Source: Glossina fuscipes (lineage: Eukaryota > Arthropoda > Insecta > Diptera > Glossinidae). From it: DNA of 64,000 nucleotides. The translations under genes and the position numbers were made by a program. Within the stretch, counting starts at the first letter, position 1, and each line of letters begins with the position of its first letter. The stretch is from assembly GCF_014805625.2 (NCBI RefSeq), contig NW_023998417.1, forward strand, positions 11,442,760 to 11,506,759, in the 5' to 3' direction. Positions 45,680 through 59,440 of the stretch are shown piece after piece. The notes below the pieces were generated by a model. It was not told the DNA's origin. It saw nothing but the letters and a program-made list of their open reading frames with translations, and did not search any database.

Positions 45680-48600
45680 GTTTTTGGAAGCGAAAAGAGA
45701 GAGAGAACGAGTTTAATTGAGCCCTTTCTCACATATTTATCATTTACTTAAAGTTAGTTATGTTAGTGTTAGTGCAAAGAAAATAATTGTTGTTTTTATT
45801 CTGCTTTTAGCACAATTCAAATCAAATCATATGATTTTTGTTATTGCTTTCGCATTAACATAACAAGTACGTGCTACTACTATTATTGCAATTAACATGT
45901 TTTGCATCTATCTCTTTTTCTTTCTCATTCATATCTTATTCTTCTTTATACATATGATCAACATTTTACGGTGACATATGATATGAAAGGCAGTAACAAA
46001 GAGAACAAGTAACTCGATGAGAGAGTGGTAGAACAAGTGCAGACAAAGCTCAACAAAAGAATGAAAAGAAAATAAACAAAAACAATATCAAATAAAAAGA
46101 CAAGGAGAAGAAATAGCTAGAGTCGCCTTAGAGAAAAGTAACAAAATCATGGTAAAAGAACTCAGGCAAGGAGTGAGAATTTGTGCGCATTCCTTAAAAA
46201 TCCGTTGTAGTTACTTTTGCTTGTGTTAGCTGGCTCGCCTTATTCAGGTTCATCATCATGGTAGACACGATATTTAACAAGGAGGTCTTGCTAAATTCGT
46301 GCCAACAACCAATGATAGCAACAACAAAATCAACTATCAAAAGAAGAAGAATCTCTGCAAGTCATCAGCTGAGTTGAGCTAAAACCAAGGCTTTGGCTTT
46401 GGTTTGCTTTGCTAAGGTTTCCATTTTTATATATATATGCATACACATATGCATAAGCATATATGTGCACATAATTATTTACCCCGTTTTTGCTTCTCCA
46501 AGCATTTATAATATAAAATAATTTTATACATATATTTAGATATATACATCAAAGATTCATTATAGAGTCAATGCATATATATACATCTAAACAGGATAGA
46601 AATTGAAAAAATAAATTATCTTTGTACATTTTGTATATATAGATATATATATATATAGATATATATAGATATATTATACATAATATGTATACAGGGAAGT
46701 GTTTATTTAAACGATATAGGAATTTTAATAAATGTTTAATTTCTATGGGCTCTTATTTACACCAACGTAATATGCATAACATGCTAGGCTTAATCTTCTT
46801 TGGACGACAAATTTACATAGTTTTTTTCGAAAAATTTATGCAAAGTAAAGGTAGGTAAGATTTCAATGGAAATTCCTCTCTACCTAATAAAACTGAAATT
46901 CTGTAATATTTTCTATGTTCCTAGATATCTATTATAACAGGTTTCCCTTAGTTAAAGGAATTTCCTTTGATTTAATTCTTTATTTAAAAAAAAATAAAAG
47001 AAAAAAGCACGCACAAACATATAAACACAAACACTTAAACACATAAGCACAATATAAATGAAAAAAAAAAAAAGCACAGGCATATATAAATTTCTATTGC
47101 ATTCCTTTTCTTTACCAATGAATGCAAAAAAAACTGTTTGAGAACAAATAGATAAAAAAAAAAAAAGAAAAAAAAATAATAATAAAACAGACGTAGACGC
47201 AAAAATGTTGCTGCTGTGGTATCCACTTCTTTAAGCTAAGGAGGCTGTGCAAAGAATGTTAAGCAAAATTTTGGCGCGTAAGCTTTTATACCCGACAGCT
47301 CCAAGCCCAAAAAAGCCCACAAAAAGATTAACATAAATTCTCCACCATATTTATATTACGCTCTTTTATACTCTTCATAATTTTTTATGTAAAAGCAGAG
47401 AGGGAAAGAGAAAAAAAAAGAAAAGAAAAAGAGAGCTTGGGAGAAAAGTAGTAAAGCGTAGGCCCCCCGGTTCTTTATACATATATTTCGGGAGTTTGTC
47501 GTTTTGGAGCACATCATTCTCATCATTTCTCGCAAGACGAAACCCCACAACACAGGTAACCAACAAATCGACCAACCAATGCTTGCTTTATTACTAAGAA
47601 AAATAAAACTAACAATCCTCAAGTTCTCACTAAACATTTAAATGTGTGTGCGTTTATATATGTATATGTTATGTATTTTAAAACAAAGAAATTCCAAAGT
47701 AAAAAGACGACACAACCTCAAGCAAGTCTACAATAAAAGTTTTTTAGCAGCCGAGTTCAGCAAGTTTAAGAATCTGCACATATATATATATATATATATG
47801 TATATGTATATGTGCATGCACATATTAACGCATAGTCTGCACCAATGTCAGCTATAAAAAGGCGGCAAATCACTTCAAAAGCACATGAAAACTAAGAAAA
47901 AAGAACCATGAGAGAGACCAACAAAGGACTCAACACAAGCAAGAACAAACAAATACTAATCAAAAGCGATTTAAATAGCAGCGCAGTAAACTAAAAATAT
48001 TATAGAATATATTGCCTACCGACCATATTGTATATATATATACGTAAAGCGTAAAAAGTGCAAATTTTGATGAAATTTTCCGCTTGAACTTTCCTATGGA
48101 TACCGCCCACGCAAACAAAATATTATTACAATTTTTCGAATTATCGATCCTCAGCTAGATGGCATATTAAGAGCAGCTTAGCTGACCGCCTGTGTTGAGT
48201 TGGCAAAGGAAATCTTTTAATGTTCTCTTTAACGCTTCCTCTACAACTTTTTCTTAGTTTTAATAGTTTTTACATAGAAGAAGAGAGAAAAGGGATATAA
48301 CGACATTTCCCGAAATCCCTTGTCTGCAAAGCTTTTACATGGAGATATAGAACTCCCCCTTCGGTTTTTCATAAACTATTTAGGCGCTTGGTTCAACCTT
48401 TCTTTCATCGATAAACTTTTCATTGACACTTATAGATAATGCGATATCTAATAATCTACATATGTGTGTGTACGCACAAATAAATAAGATAATTATGTAT
48501 GCGCGAGCAAATAAAAAATTGACGATATCTATACAGAAAATGTTAAAAATTAAATAAACAAAGTTTTTCTCAATTGTTTTTCTCCTTTTCTTTTTTTTTT

Positions 48601-48889
48601 TTGTCTTTACTACTAGTTCAAGTAAGTATACTGATTTTCTTAATTTGTATGTAATAATAAGAAACATACACGAATATCTCAATGTATTTGGGCAAGACGG
48701 ATACGAGTTGAAGGCGATTTTCATTCGTTCAGTCGCTTGTATTATTGATATCAAGAGATCGTTGTGTCTTTATATCCATTGCATGTGGCATGTTCATTTG
48801 AGCAAAGCATTTGTAAAGCTTATAAAGAAGTCTCAAAGAAAAACCAAATCATTAACACATACTCCTGATCACTATTAATATATGAATCG

Positions 48890-49150
48890 ATCTATTTCCC
48901 TGATCGCTAAAAGGAGTATACCAAGCTCTTGCGGGCAGGCCGGTCCGATTGGCCAAAGGATACGGCCAAAGTGTCTGTCCAAGCCGTAAATAAAAACAAG
49001 AAAAATTTTTATATTCTATGGACGATACCAAAGTGAACATAAAACATTGCTAACACGATATTGTAGAGTGCTAAAATACCATCTTCTTCGATTTTATTTT
49101 TGAGATAGCGATGGTCGTGCCACCGTGATACCAATGGAAAAATTGGCATA
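48890..49150. repeat. Dispersed repeat copy A (string upstream region)
   Basis: Shares ordered words with copy B at 53160-53480: GGCCAAAG..., then GTAAA-TAAAAACAAG-AAAAATTTTTATATTCTATGG and ACGATACCAA. Diverged; ends not defined. Confidence 0.45.
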
Positions 49151-49693
49151 TCCTTTAAGTATATAATACATCAGCAGCTTTTTGCTGTCGATTTGGGAAT
49201 AAATCAACGATAGGTATAAGAACGTTTGTTCCTACAGTTGTCATCTTTCTATATGTTATGAAATGCACCATTATTTGCTGTAGATATTGTGACTTTTTCG
49301 AGCGCCATTCCTGCTCTTTGCAATTCGCGCGAGAGTTAACCAAATAGTTGTTGATTCAGGCCAGAAATGGTCTTGTTTTGTTAACTGGCCGTAGGTAACA
49401 TCATCTTTTCCAGTGAGCGTAAATTGAATGAATTATCGGGAATTTCAGATTGTGGATAAATTAAAGTTCGCTTACAATACTTCGTTAAATTAATCTAAAT
49501 TCAAGTGAATAAATCATATGACGAATGTATTCTACTCACTCTTTACTAGTTAAGGGTATTACGTGTGCGTAAATATTTCCAAAAAAAAAAAAAAAAAAAA
49601 TTAAACCCCGTAAGTATCCAAATAAAAGAGAATGATTTCCGCGAATAGTTTCAAGTAGAAGAAGACTTCATCGACTACAATTTCTGTACGAGT

Positions 49694-49750
49694 TATATAT
49701 ATATATATATATATATATACATAGACGATCAATATGCTCGTGTATGTGCG

Positions 49751-49786
<36 letters not shown>

Positions 49787-49788
49787 CG
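49694..49788. repeat. (AT)n and (TG)n microsatellites
   Basis: AT run about 49696-49719, a second AT run at 49751-49767, then (GT)n to 49786. Confidence 0.9.
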
Positions 49789-49857
49789 TGAATATGTTTG
49801 CATACAAACAATAACAACAACTGCTTAAACGATGGGTCGTTGCTTTTGTTTCTCCCC

Positions 49858-49876
49858 CATCATCATCATCATCATC
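49858..49876. repeat. (CAT)n microsatellite
   Basis: Six CAT units. It gives a poly-Asp stretch in a spurious minus-strand frame. Confidence 0.85.
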
Positions 49877-52800
49877 GTCAGCCTTACATACGATAAATAC
49901 TGTTTGAAATGTTTTAAGGGGCAGGCGCTTACAAAAACAAAATAAAACAAAACGAAATAAAAAAAGAAACAAAACAAAACATAACATATCCAAATTTTTC
50001 GGTTTTTTTGTGAAATAAAAATAAATAAAAAAAGTTAAATAAAAAGAAAGAGTCCATAGAGCAATTGAAGAAGCACAAGCAAGCGTAGAGAGTTTAAACT
50101 CGATCTAAAATATAATTAACATATATATATATATACGCATATTGGTGTGGTGGGGGATTAAGAGGGCAACATAGTAAGCCTTCAGAGGGCAACGGGCAGG
50201 CAAAGAGCTAACCGCCCCAATTACGTATGTTTGTACATGTAATATATGCATAGGCAGCCATACATATGTCTAACTTGCAGACGACATTTGAGCAGCAACA
50301 CATCGCTTATAGAATAACTGTTAAAAAAGTAATAACAGAAAAGAAGCCCAACGAAACACACAAAACATGCCGTAAAAGTTATTTTAATTGCAAATTTATT
50401 AAGCATTTAGAAAAAAGAACATAAAGGAGAAATAAAGTGTAATACACGCACGCACGCACAGAAGAAGAAATATATGTTATGAAGCGTTAGAAAACCTATT
50501 CGATTGCGGTATTAGAACGAGTAAAAGATCACATAGAAAACAAGGTTGTTGATCTCCTTTCGATTCCCCAACATGTGTTATAAAAGTCGATACGCATTTG
50601 TATGTTAATATATATTTTTTTTATTGTAATAGATGTTAAGATATGCTACGCAAAACCCTGATATTCTATGAGGAGTCATTTCAATCAGTCGCAAGCTTTA
50701 GTATATTTGTGTAAGTGTGTTTGTGTGTGCATGTGTATATTCATAAATTATTCTAAGAATTCTATTTAATAAAATACTAGAACTGTGTACTTTCATCGCC
50801 GCCATCGTCGTCATCATTATTATCGCCATATCATTCCCATCCTCATCCTTATCGAAATTCATGATTCATACGACCTTTAGTTGTGTCTCAATTTAGAAAA
50901 ATATACTTTTTCCTTTTCTCTGCTCTCTATTGCATAATATTTTTCTATTGTAATAAAGTCAAGGGATAAACTTATCGTTCGCGTGTTATTATCTCTTATA
51001 GAAAATGTATACTTTTCACTAACTACCTACTCTAGGTCGAAATTTGGATACTGATCACATCATTCATATTAAAAAAAAAAAAAGTTAAATTATAGTTGAA
51101 GATGTAGTGAGGCTTTCTAGCTCTAAATCTGCGAATTTATCACACATCTTGGGGGATCTTCCCACAAAAAATGCCCATTACTAGCTAGATGGTAAGTCTT
51201 TACATGTCGGCATAGAAATCAAGCATAAGACTAAAGTCTTAAAGCTTTCGGTTTTGTTAAAAACTCGAACGCATTTGAGATTCGAATACGCGGCCATTCT
51301 TCAATTGCTAGTCGAGATTGTTTGCTTTCGGCCACTCAGGCGGATGAGTAATATAAATAAAAAGCAAAGATTCCGAAGGGATTTCCCGAAAAGTGCTCCA
51401 AGTGCCTTTTTCTGGTTGCTATTGCTTTCTTATAAAGGCATTTCATGGAAGCTGTCTTGAAATGCATGTCATGAAGCCATAGATCACCACATTTATTGAA
51501 TAGAACCGATATTGCAGCATATGTAGTTATTTTAAATTTTGTTTCAATGAATTTTTTGTTTTTCTGCTGCACATAGGGCATGTTTTTTGGTCGTAAAACA
51601 CTTTAAAAATTCGTAACTGAGCGCTTTTTGTTCCAAAATTAACAAGTGTGGCATCTGTCTTCCTAGCAGCTTGCTCCCATAATAAAGATAAGCGAAAGGC
51701 TAAGATATTTTGCGTATTGGTTCATAAGACACGCCTGTGGGCCTCAACTGAATAGACTTCGTTTAATCTGCAAGGTTGTATTGCTTAATAAACTCGTAGG
51801 ATGGCACACAAATGTAGGGTGACTATTGAAGAATCTGTAAGGTATTTAAATAGAGTTAATCTTCAAGCGAAGTGTGTTAAAATTTCATGACATTGCGACA
51901 GTTATTGGTTTCCAAATTGCAGTTGTTTTAGTCACGCTACACACGATATCCAGATCTCTTCAGTAAGAGCACTTTAGCACTTCTGGTGTGTTCTTCATCT
52001 AAAATGCAAGTGCTCTAGCGGATTGAGTTACCCATTTTTTTCACTATACTTACGAACAAAGAAGCATCGTTCGTTCCCTACCATTCCATTATAAGTTTCC
52101 TCTGCAGAGAAGCTTTTTCTATTTAAATATTGAGAGACATTACGTGTTGCAAATTATTCTGTTTCTGGGAAAGCAGAAAACACGCCTAGTTTTGAGACAG
52201 TAGCTTGAAAAAAAACTTCCTATTCGCCCTTTTGCCAGCTCTGTTAGTTAATAGTGGGTTATTGGTCATGGTAACCTTTATTAAAATCTTCTTAACTAAC
52301 TCTCGTCTTTGTCTTTGATATATCCAAATTTTAATGGGCAGATCTAGTTAAGTTAATTCAAAAGTCAATTCTTATTGAAAATATTCACAAGGTCTTGCGC
52401 GTACGCGTAGTAGTAAAGTGGCAGTAGAGTTTTTTCCATGTGTGCATGTGTCGTAAATGTAATGACAAAATTAGTTTATTTTCATCCCACGGTATGGCGG
52501 CTATAAAAATGCCTATAAATATAATATTTGTTATTGTAATGGATATTTTCTTCTTTAATGAATGTTAACAAGTTTTTATTCTTTCAACGGATATTAAATT
52601 AAACATATTACGAATGTGTGCGTAGGATTGGATCGCATGAGTTAATTAAAAAATTTGTTAAAGTATTTGAAAAAAAAAAAAAAAAACAGCCGATTAAAAT
52701 ATGTAATTTAAATGTATGTAAATCATATGTACATTACAAGGCATTGAAGTTCGTACAAACGCTGTAAAATGTTCGTTCCGTCTTGTAACGTAATACATCT

Positions 52801-53159
52801 CAGAGCAGCAGAGTCAGAAATGTTTATATATTTGATGTTTTTGGAAGATCCCCGGTTGATTAATTCATGTTTATGCCGATGATTTCACATGAAGTGAACC
52901 TTTCACGAGAGCGATCAACTGAAATAGTAACATATTTTATACAAACGGTCATCAAAGTATTACGTCAGTCGTTGATGGGCCTTTTCTACGTTTCTAATTC
53001 ATGAGTTTGGAATCTCAATTAATTAATAAAGTTAAGGGATGTATCTCATTTAACTGTATATGCAAATAATGAGCAAATCTTCCTAAAGTTACCATTATCT
53101 GCATTCGATTCGAACGGTGGACGGTGGACGAATGGAGAAAAAGCGCGCGAACATATGAT

Positions 53160-53480
53160 TTTTATACCCATCATCGAAGGTTGAGGAGTTTGTGTATTCA
53201 TTTTGTCGAAACGTTTGCAACGTCCCGAAGAAAGAATCAGAGACACCCCCGTTCAAGTTCTAAATCGATTTAAGCATGTCCATCTGTTCGTCTGTTGTAA
53301 ACCGCAAAAATGGAGCTATCGACTTCAAATTTGGCGCGCAGGTTGGTATTGAGAATGGGCCAAACCCGTCGAAGGACTCGCCCATAGCGTAAACTAAAAA
53401 AAAACTGGAAAAATTTGAACCGATATTCTATGGGCGATGCTGTAGGATAATTTATCAACAACGGCAACATAATGGCTTTC
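53160..53480. repeat. Dispersed calyptrate-type repeat copy B
   Basis: Begins TTTTTATACCCATCATCGAA, followed by TTCATTTTGTCG, CGTTTGCAACGTC, CATGTCCATCTGTTCGTCTGTTG, CTTCAAATTTGGCGC, GAGAATGGGCCAAA and CGATATTCTATGGGCGATG. The word order (TATACCC, ATTTTGTC, GTTTGCAAC, GTCC-TCTGT-CGTCTGT, GGGCCA) is that of a repeat common in muscoid fly genomes, recalled from memory. No coding capacity. Confidence 0.6.
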
Positions 53481-54589
53481 TTAAGTTCTTTAAGATTTCT
53501 TTTGGGTTGGAAATGCCTTTGGTGAACTAATAGAATCTCAGCGAGATAATGGTGGCTCTGCGTCTTTCCAACATTTCAATATAACGCCCGAACTCAAAAA
53601 ACGAAGTTTCACAAATTTTATAATAAATCTTTTATATATATGTCCTATATACACACAAATTTATTTTTTTTTTTTTTTTTCTTTCTTGTTTAAGTCAAGA
53701 GTTTATGTACGAGTTTTTTTATTTTCTTAAACTTGACTTATTTACTAAAATAAAACTCAAAGGGGGATAAGCCTCAAATGCCAATTGGAAAACGAAAAAT
53801 AAAGAAAAGATGAACGAAAATGAAGAAAAACTCAAACAGAAATTAGTGCGTTCCGTTGAGGAAAGAAGCCAGCAAAGAGGCGGGGAAAAATTCTGATCAT
53901 CTGTAGAGATAACACAACAAAATCTCTTAAAAAAAACAAAAAACCAACCTTGATAATCAGCTGATTGAAAAGACATCATAGCACACTATGAAAGAACTCG
54001 GAATGCAACAAAAACAACTCGCACATATTTATATACGAATTGTCCTGGTAACTGTTTCGGAAAATGATTTGATTTGTGTGTGCACACAAAACACAAATAT
54101 ATGATATATGTATACCTTAAGGATACTAATATATCCACAAACATACACACGCAAACAGACAAAAAAGAGAGAAAAAAATGTATTCTGACAGCGCGCGCGA
54201 AACTGGAACAGAAAGCAAATTGGACATGAGAAACTGAAAATGTGGCAAACATTGAACAACACAGAACACACCAGGAGGGGTCGTGATAATTTTTTCTTGC
54301 ATTGACTTGAAATCATACATTTGTACGTATATATTTATATATATATATATAAATATATATATATAAGAATAAAGTGCAACAACACGAGACAATCAGTTGC
54401 TACAATACATTAACTAAGTACCGCAGGGTTTAAAGTATGCTCGTCCATGTTAAGAAAATTGCGCCAAAACATCTGAGATACATAGGCTCATAGATTTATA
54501 TACATATATAAATGTGATTGAGTGGCCGTGTGTGCAAGTTCAGTGAGAACGAATTAAGAAAAAAAAAAAAGGAAAATTGATAAAGGGTC

Positions 54590-54616
54590 ACAACAACAAC
54601 AACAACAACAACAACA
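54590..54616. repeat. (CAA)n microsatellite
   Basis: About nine CAA units. Confidence 0.9.
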
Positions 54617-54821
54617 GAACGACAGATTTCTCTTTTCGTTTCTTTTTTATTTATTTTTTTATTTTTTTTTTTTACAAATTTTTGTGGTTCAACAATAGAT
54701 TTCAAGAATTTATCGAACACTTGTTAAGTAACCTTTGACTGATTAACATGTAACGACGTTAAAAGAGAAAATTTAATTTTTTTGTTTTTTTTTTTTTTCC
54801 ATTTCTCATTGAATTTATTTC

Positions 54822-54850
54822 TTATTATTATTATTATTATTATTATTATT
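54822..54850. repeat. (TTA)n microsatellite
   Basis: About nine TTA units, followed by a T-run. Confidence 0.9.
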
Positions 54851-57800
54851 TTTTTTTAGTTTTGGTTTTTGTAGAACCTTCTAATCTTCTAAATTGTGTT
54901 TATTATTGAAAAAGCAATTGAATGTCAAAATAAATAATTCATTTTAATAGATGATGAGTTTGCCAGCCCATAACTTTAATAGTTTAACAAACACCAATAA
55001 ATGACAAAAAGAAAAACTAATAAATAAATGAATAAATTATCATAAAAGCTTTTGAGAGAATGACAGCAACAACAAAAGAACGACTTAAGCGAAGAAAGCC
55101 TCCTAAAATAAATTCGTCAGAAAAATGAGTATGAAAGAAATCAAATCAATTGCTTTTAGTCAAAGGTCAATGCTTGGGGCTTCTCTAAGCATATATATTG
55201 TATGCAAGCATAACATATGGTGCCAGAGAAAATAAATGTCATTATTGGGTGGAGTGGAAACAAAACGAGCGGACTGAGCGCTGCTTCTGCTTTTATTTAT
55301 TCCTTTTCTTGCATTTTAAAGGGAAATACATTCAAGTGAATCGTACTTAAGTGCGAAGAGAAAATCAATTATAAAGTAATAGAAAGCGACTGTTACATAA
55401 AATGAAGCATAGACTTGACATAAGACTGACACCTAAAATGTATTGTGGTAATTCTCCCTGTTTATTATATACTGTAGGTCAGGGATAGCCCAACTTTTGC
55501 ACTTTCAAGTGATCCGTTTCTTTCTTTTTAATTTTTATATATCTGAAATTAGTGCGTAGGGGGAGGGAGGAGAGATATGAATGCCGATTGTGTGGCACAA
55601 GTTGGGAATCCATTCAAAAAACCTGTGACGTGGCAAAGGGCTTTAGGAGATGAGCTATCCAACAACAAGAATGTTTATAGAAGACGTATATGAAACTGAA
55701 TAGATTTATAAAATCTAATCGAATGACTTTAAAGGATACGTGCAGAGTCAATCTGGAATCATCAACATTGTCATATTGTCCTATATATTTATGCTGCGTA
55801 ACAACGCGCGCCAGCTTATGGTCTCGATCGACGAAAAACCTTTTCGTAGCCGAAAACTAATTAGTTTACTCTTTCAGATTGAAAATTCGCTCAAGCAAAC
55901 CTTTCATAAAGAAAAATGTCTTCAAAAGTCGCGACAAACTGCGGGATGCTGTATAAGAGGGTTGCCCTCTATGCAGCTCTCCTCACTTTCCGCGTTTGTA
56001 ATGTAATTTCACATCGTATCATTACTTATTAAACAATCCAAGTGCTGTGCTAGCACTGATGCCCAATATAGTATTGGGCAAGGACTTATGAAGGGCGCCA
56101 GTCTTCACTTAGATTAGTGAGTTTGGGAAGGAACAAAAGCCCTCTGTTTTCCGCGTTTACGTAAATCTGCTTCAATTCGTTTTCCTACATTCAGATTTAG
56201 CGGACTTTTCAAAATCGATTGAAAATCATTTTTGAGAAATATTTCTCCTAAATCCAGCAAAGTGAAAGCAAAAGCAAGTACAACAAAGCTTGTGATTTTT
56301 GCGATTCTTGACAGTTCTCTTGGCTACCACTACATCCGGGGCAAAATAACAGGATATCATCTTTAAGAACTTGCCTAAAGAGGCAACAACCCTTTCCTAG
56401 GTGACCTGCCGATCGCGTCTGACATAAAAGGAATCCTTTTTTCTGCAGCTGTGTAGTATTATCGTAGATACATCCAAGGTACTAATAGTGGTCTCCATCT
56501 ACGGTGATCCATTATAAGATTTTTGCAATCGAACATATCCTGTCGTTCCCCCGTACATATAAGCAAAGTAATGCGATGATCTACAAAAGCGAAACTTTTC
56601 GCTATCCGAGCAGAATCGATGACAGATACATATCTTCCTGTGTTAAGTGGGAAATAAAGGAACCTCTTGCTAAAGCTGCGGCGATCTTTTGGCATTCGAT
56701 AAAAAATTGTTCCTTGATAGATCTGGTATCCACCTCTGTGCTAATTGATACACATTGGATTTTTTTTTATGCATCTAAAGCCCTATGCATACATACATAT
56801 ATGTAAATATGAAATGAATGAAATAAAAAACGGAATACATGCATGTATGTTATAATCGGCTTAATAGGAACACAACGCTTTGCATATATGTTTGGCTGGC
56901 CTGGAAGAGTGTGATTCACACTCTCTCAACTTCCGGATCAAAGTAATTTTCACAATTATATATAGTTAAACTAAAATGCATTTAATTTGTAGACACATGC
57001 CTACATGAAGTTAAACTAATTATGTTGTAGCACACACGCACACATACTAGAGAGAGATAGAAGTTCACACTCAACATTGATGAACTTTATTAAAATAAAT
57101 TACAAAAGAATATCTTTTTACATTCATGCACCACGCTAAGGCAGGAGTATACAATTACTTCCAATGGCTTGCTATGTTGTCTCCGAGTCGAAAGAAACTA
57201 CAAAAATTCTCACATTTACATGAACGCTTATATGTAGAGATATTCGGGACCAATTGATGTTCGCTCTGTGTGGCTCTTATATATTCTCTGTTAGGATAGG
57301 TTTTTTTAAATCAATTCAGTCATGCTTGCTGAATATTTTATGTAATTCAAATATCTACAGAAAATATATCAAATCTTCTTCTCTTTAATTCAATCTTGAA
57401 GTAGGCTGATAGAGAAAAATCGTTTGCATTACAAACAAATTTTCTATTAAGTCAAGACGTAACACTTTAGCCACCATCTGGCAGATGCAGCCTCGCCCAT
57501 TAGTTCAGAAGGTAGAATTTAAGCACATGTTTAAAACAAAGTCCTAAACCAGATCACCATGCGTGTGTGAACTAAAAAAAAATGTAGACGAAGAAGAATA
57601 TACGCAGACCCGCAAACGTGAAAGATTTGCTTGCGGACTTTCTCTCCTAGAGAATGCTCTTCGCTTTAATCGGTTAACTCGCGCACGGGTCGATCAAGCC
57701 AAGGGCTTAATAAAGTCTGATAAGCATTTGATGTTTGTAAGCAATTGCAAAACCATAGCGAAGTTTTGTAATGAAATCTACTCGACATTCATTACAAACT

Positions 57801-59398
57801 TCTTTGTAATTGTATCGCGGAATGCATTCCTTTTCGATCTATGATAAGATAATGCCTCTTTACTTGATTTCAATATCGCGCGATTTAAAAAACTTAATTG
57901 AATTTCCTTCGTTTAACAGGGGTTCGACTATTGCGTACATTTCACGTTTTCCACGTATGCGCCGAATTTTCTGCATTCAGGCAGATTTTTAAAATGTATC
58001 TATCCTGCATAACGTGAGATGAAGTGCTTATGGAAAATTTTCACGTGAAATTCTAGAACGCTTTAACTATGTTCAGTTCATATCTTCATACATATGTTTG
58101 TCGGGTTTCCCTTTGCTTGGATATTGAAGAATTGAGATAAAAACCTTGAAAAAGGCTGGTTTGCAATTGTCTTTGCAATTGGCTCTATGTGTCTATTCCT
58201 CGCTTGCTGAAGCAGATGAGGAGTTTGAAGATCGAATATATTTATGTTCGTCTTGCCAGTCAAGATAAATAGAATAAAAAGTTCTATTCATGGGTAGGTG
58301 TACAACAGTATAAGAAATCAGATCATGTCGAGAAATAAGTACAAATTACACAAGATCTCGGAATCTACGGTTGGCACTTGGAGCACAATAGATGACTGTT
58401 CTCGAACAATGCGAAATCTTAAGAACATTGTGTGGCTTTCAGAGCAATGTAAGTTCTCCACGGTTGTACGGGAGGATTCTCGAAGTAATATACGGTTTTT
58501 GGAGCACTGTTTGGGCTTTTGTAGAATTGTATGCCTCTTAGAGCATTGTATCTAGCAAAGAATTTCTCTCTTATAGACTCTTTTCTTCAATAGTGGTTAC
58601 GTTGTCGGTTCGGTCCATACCAAACGTCCACATGAAATTTGGCAAATGAAGAACTATCCCGAAACTGGTTACTGGCAACATCCAAATAGCCCTAATTTCA
58701 GCGTATTTTCCCCAAATAGTGGGTGTGTTAAATCCCTCTCAAAACCGATTTAGCATTTCTTACTTATTACAGAAAAAGTGTACATAATGACATAAATGGT
58801 AAATACCTAGTAAGTGAGTTAAGAAGAAAAAGAATTTATCTCCGAAAAAACTGCAAAAATATCATTTCTTAACTCAGAATACACGTCACGTATACCATTT
58901 CCTTAGAGAAAAAACATGTACATATGTATATAGATGTGTTTGAAAGAAAAAGATTTGTGGTATGTGCGCATACATATGTACTTAAGTAGACATGTACGCG
59001 CTTTGTCCGCGTATGTATATTAGCATTTTTTTGTCTAAAAAAAAAAAAAGTTATTCTTAGCGTTTGTTTTTTTTGTTTTTTTTTTTTTTTTTGGTTTTGG
59101 CTTGTTTCGCGCGCAAAAGTTGTTAAACCTTATCCACATTATCCAATGACTGGAGGAGAGGCACATTCTCTCTCGTAATATATATGCATTCAAACATTCA
59201 TTACACTTTAGTTTTCTTTCTTCTTCTTCTTTTTCTTATTTTTTTTCTTTCTAGATATAAGTTTTTTTTTTTATCAGTAAATGGTGGGAATTTCAAATGT
59301 TAGATTTTGTCCGTTTTGTACAACAAACATAAGTTTTTTTTTCTCCAATTGCATGCTCTGTGCATGTTCATTCATTTACTCGTTCATACATTCATATA

Positions 59399-59440
59399 TT
59401 CATTCATTCATTCATTCATTCATTCATTCATTCATTCATT
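59399..59440. repeat. (ATTC)n microsatellite
   Basis: Ten tandem CATT units. It yields a Ser-Phe-Ile-His repeat in a spurious plus-strand frame. Confidence 0.95.

Noticed and set aside
49601..49993. 130-codon minus-strand frame rich in Thr-His and Ile-Tyr repeats
   Set aside because: It is a translation of AT, GT and CAT microsatellites.
57563..57844. 93-codon open frame on the plus strand
   Set aside because: It begins with a non-ATG codon and has no recognisable domain, promoter or splice partner. Kept only as an unsupported open frame.
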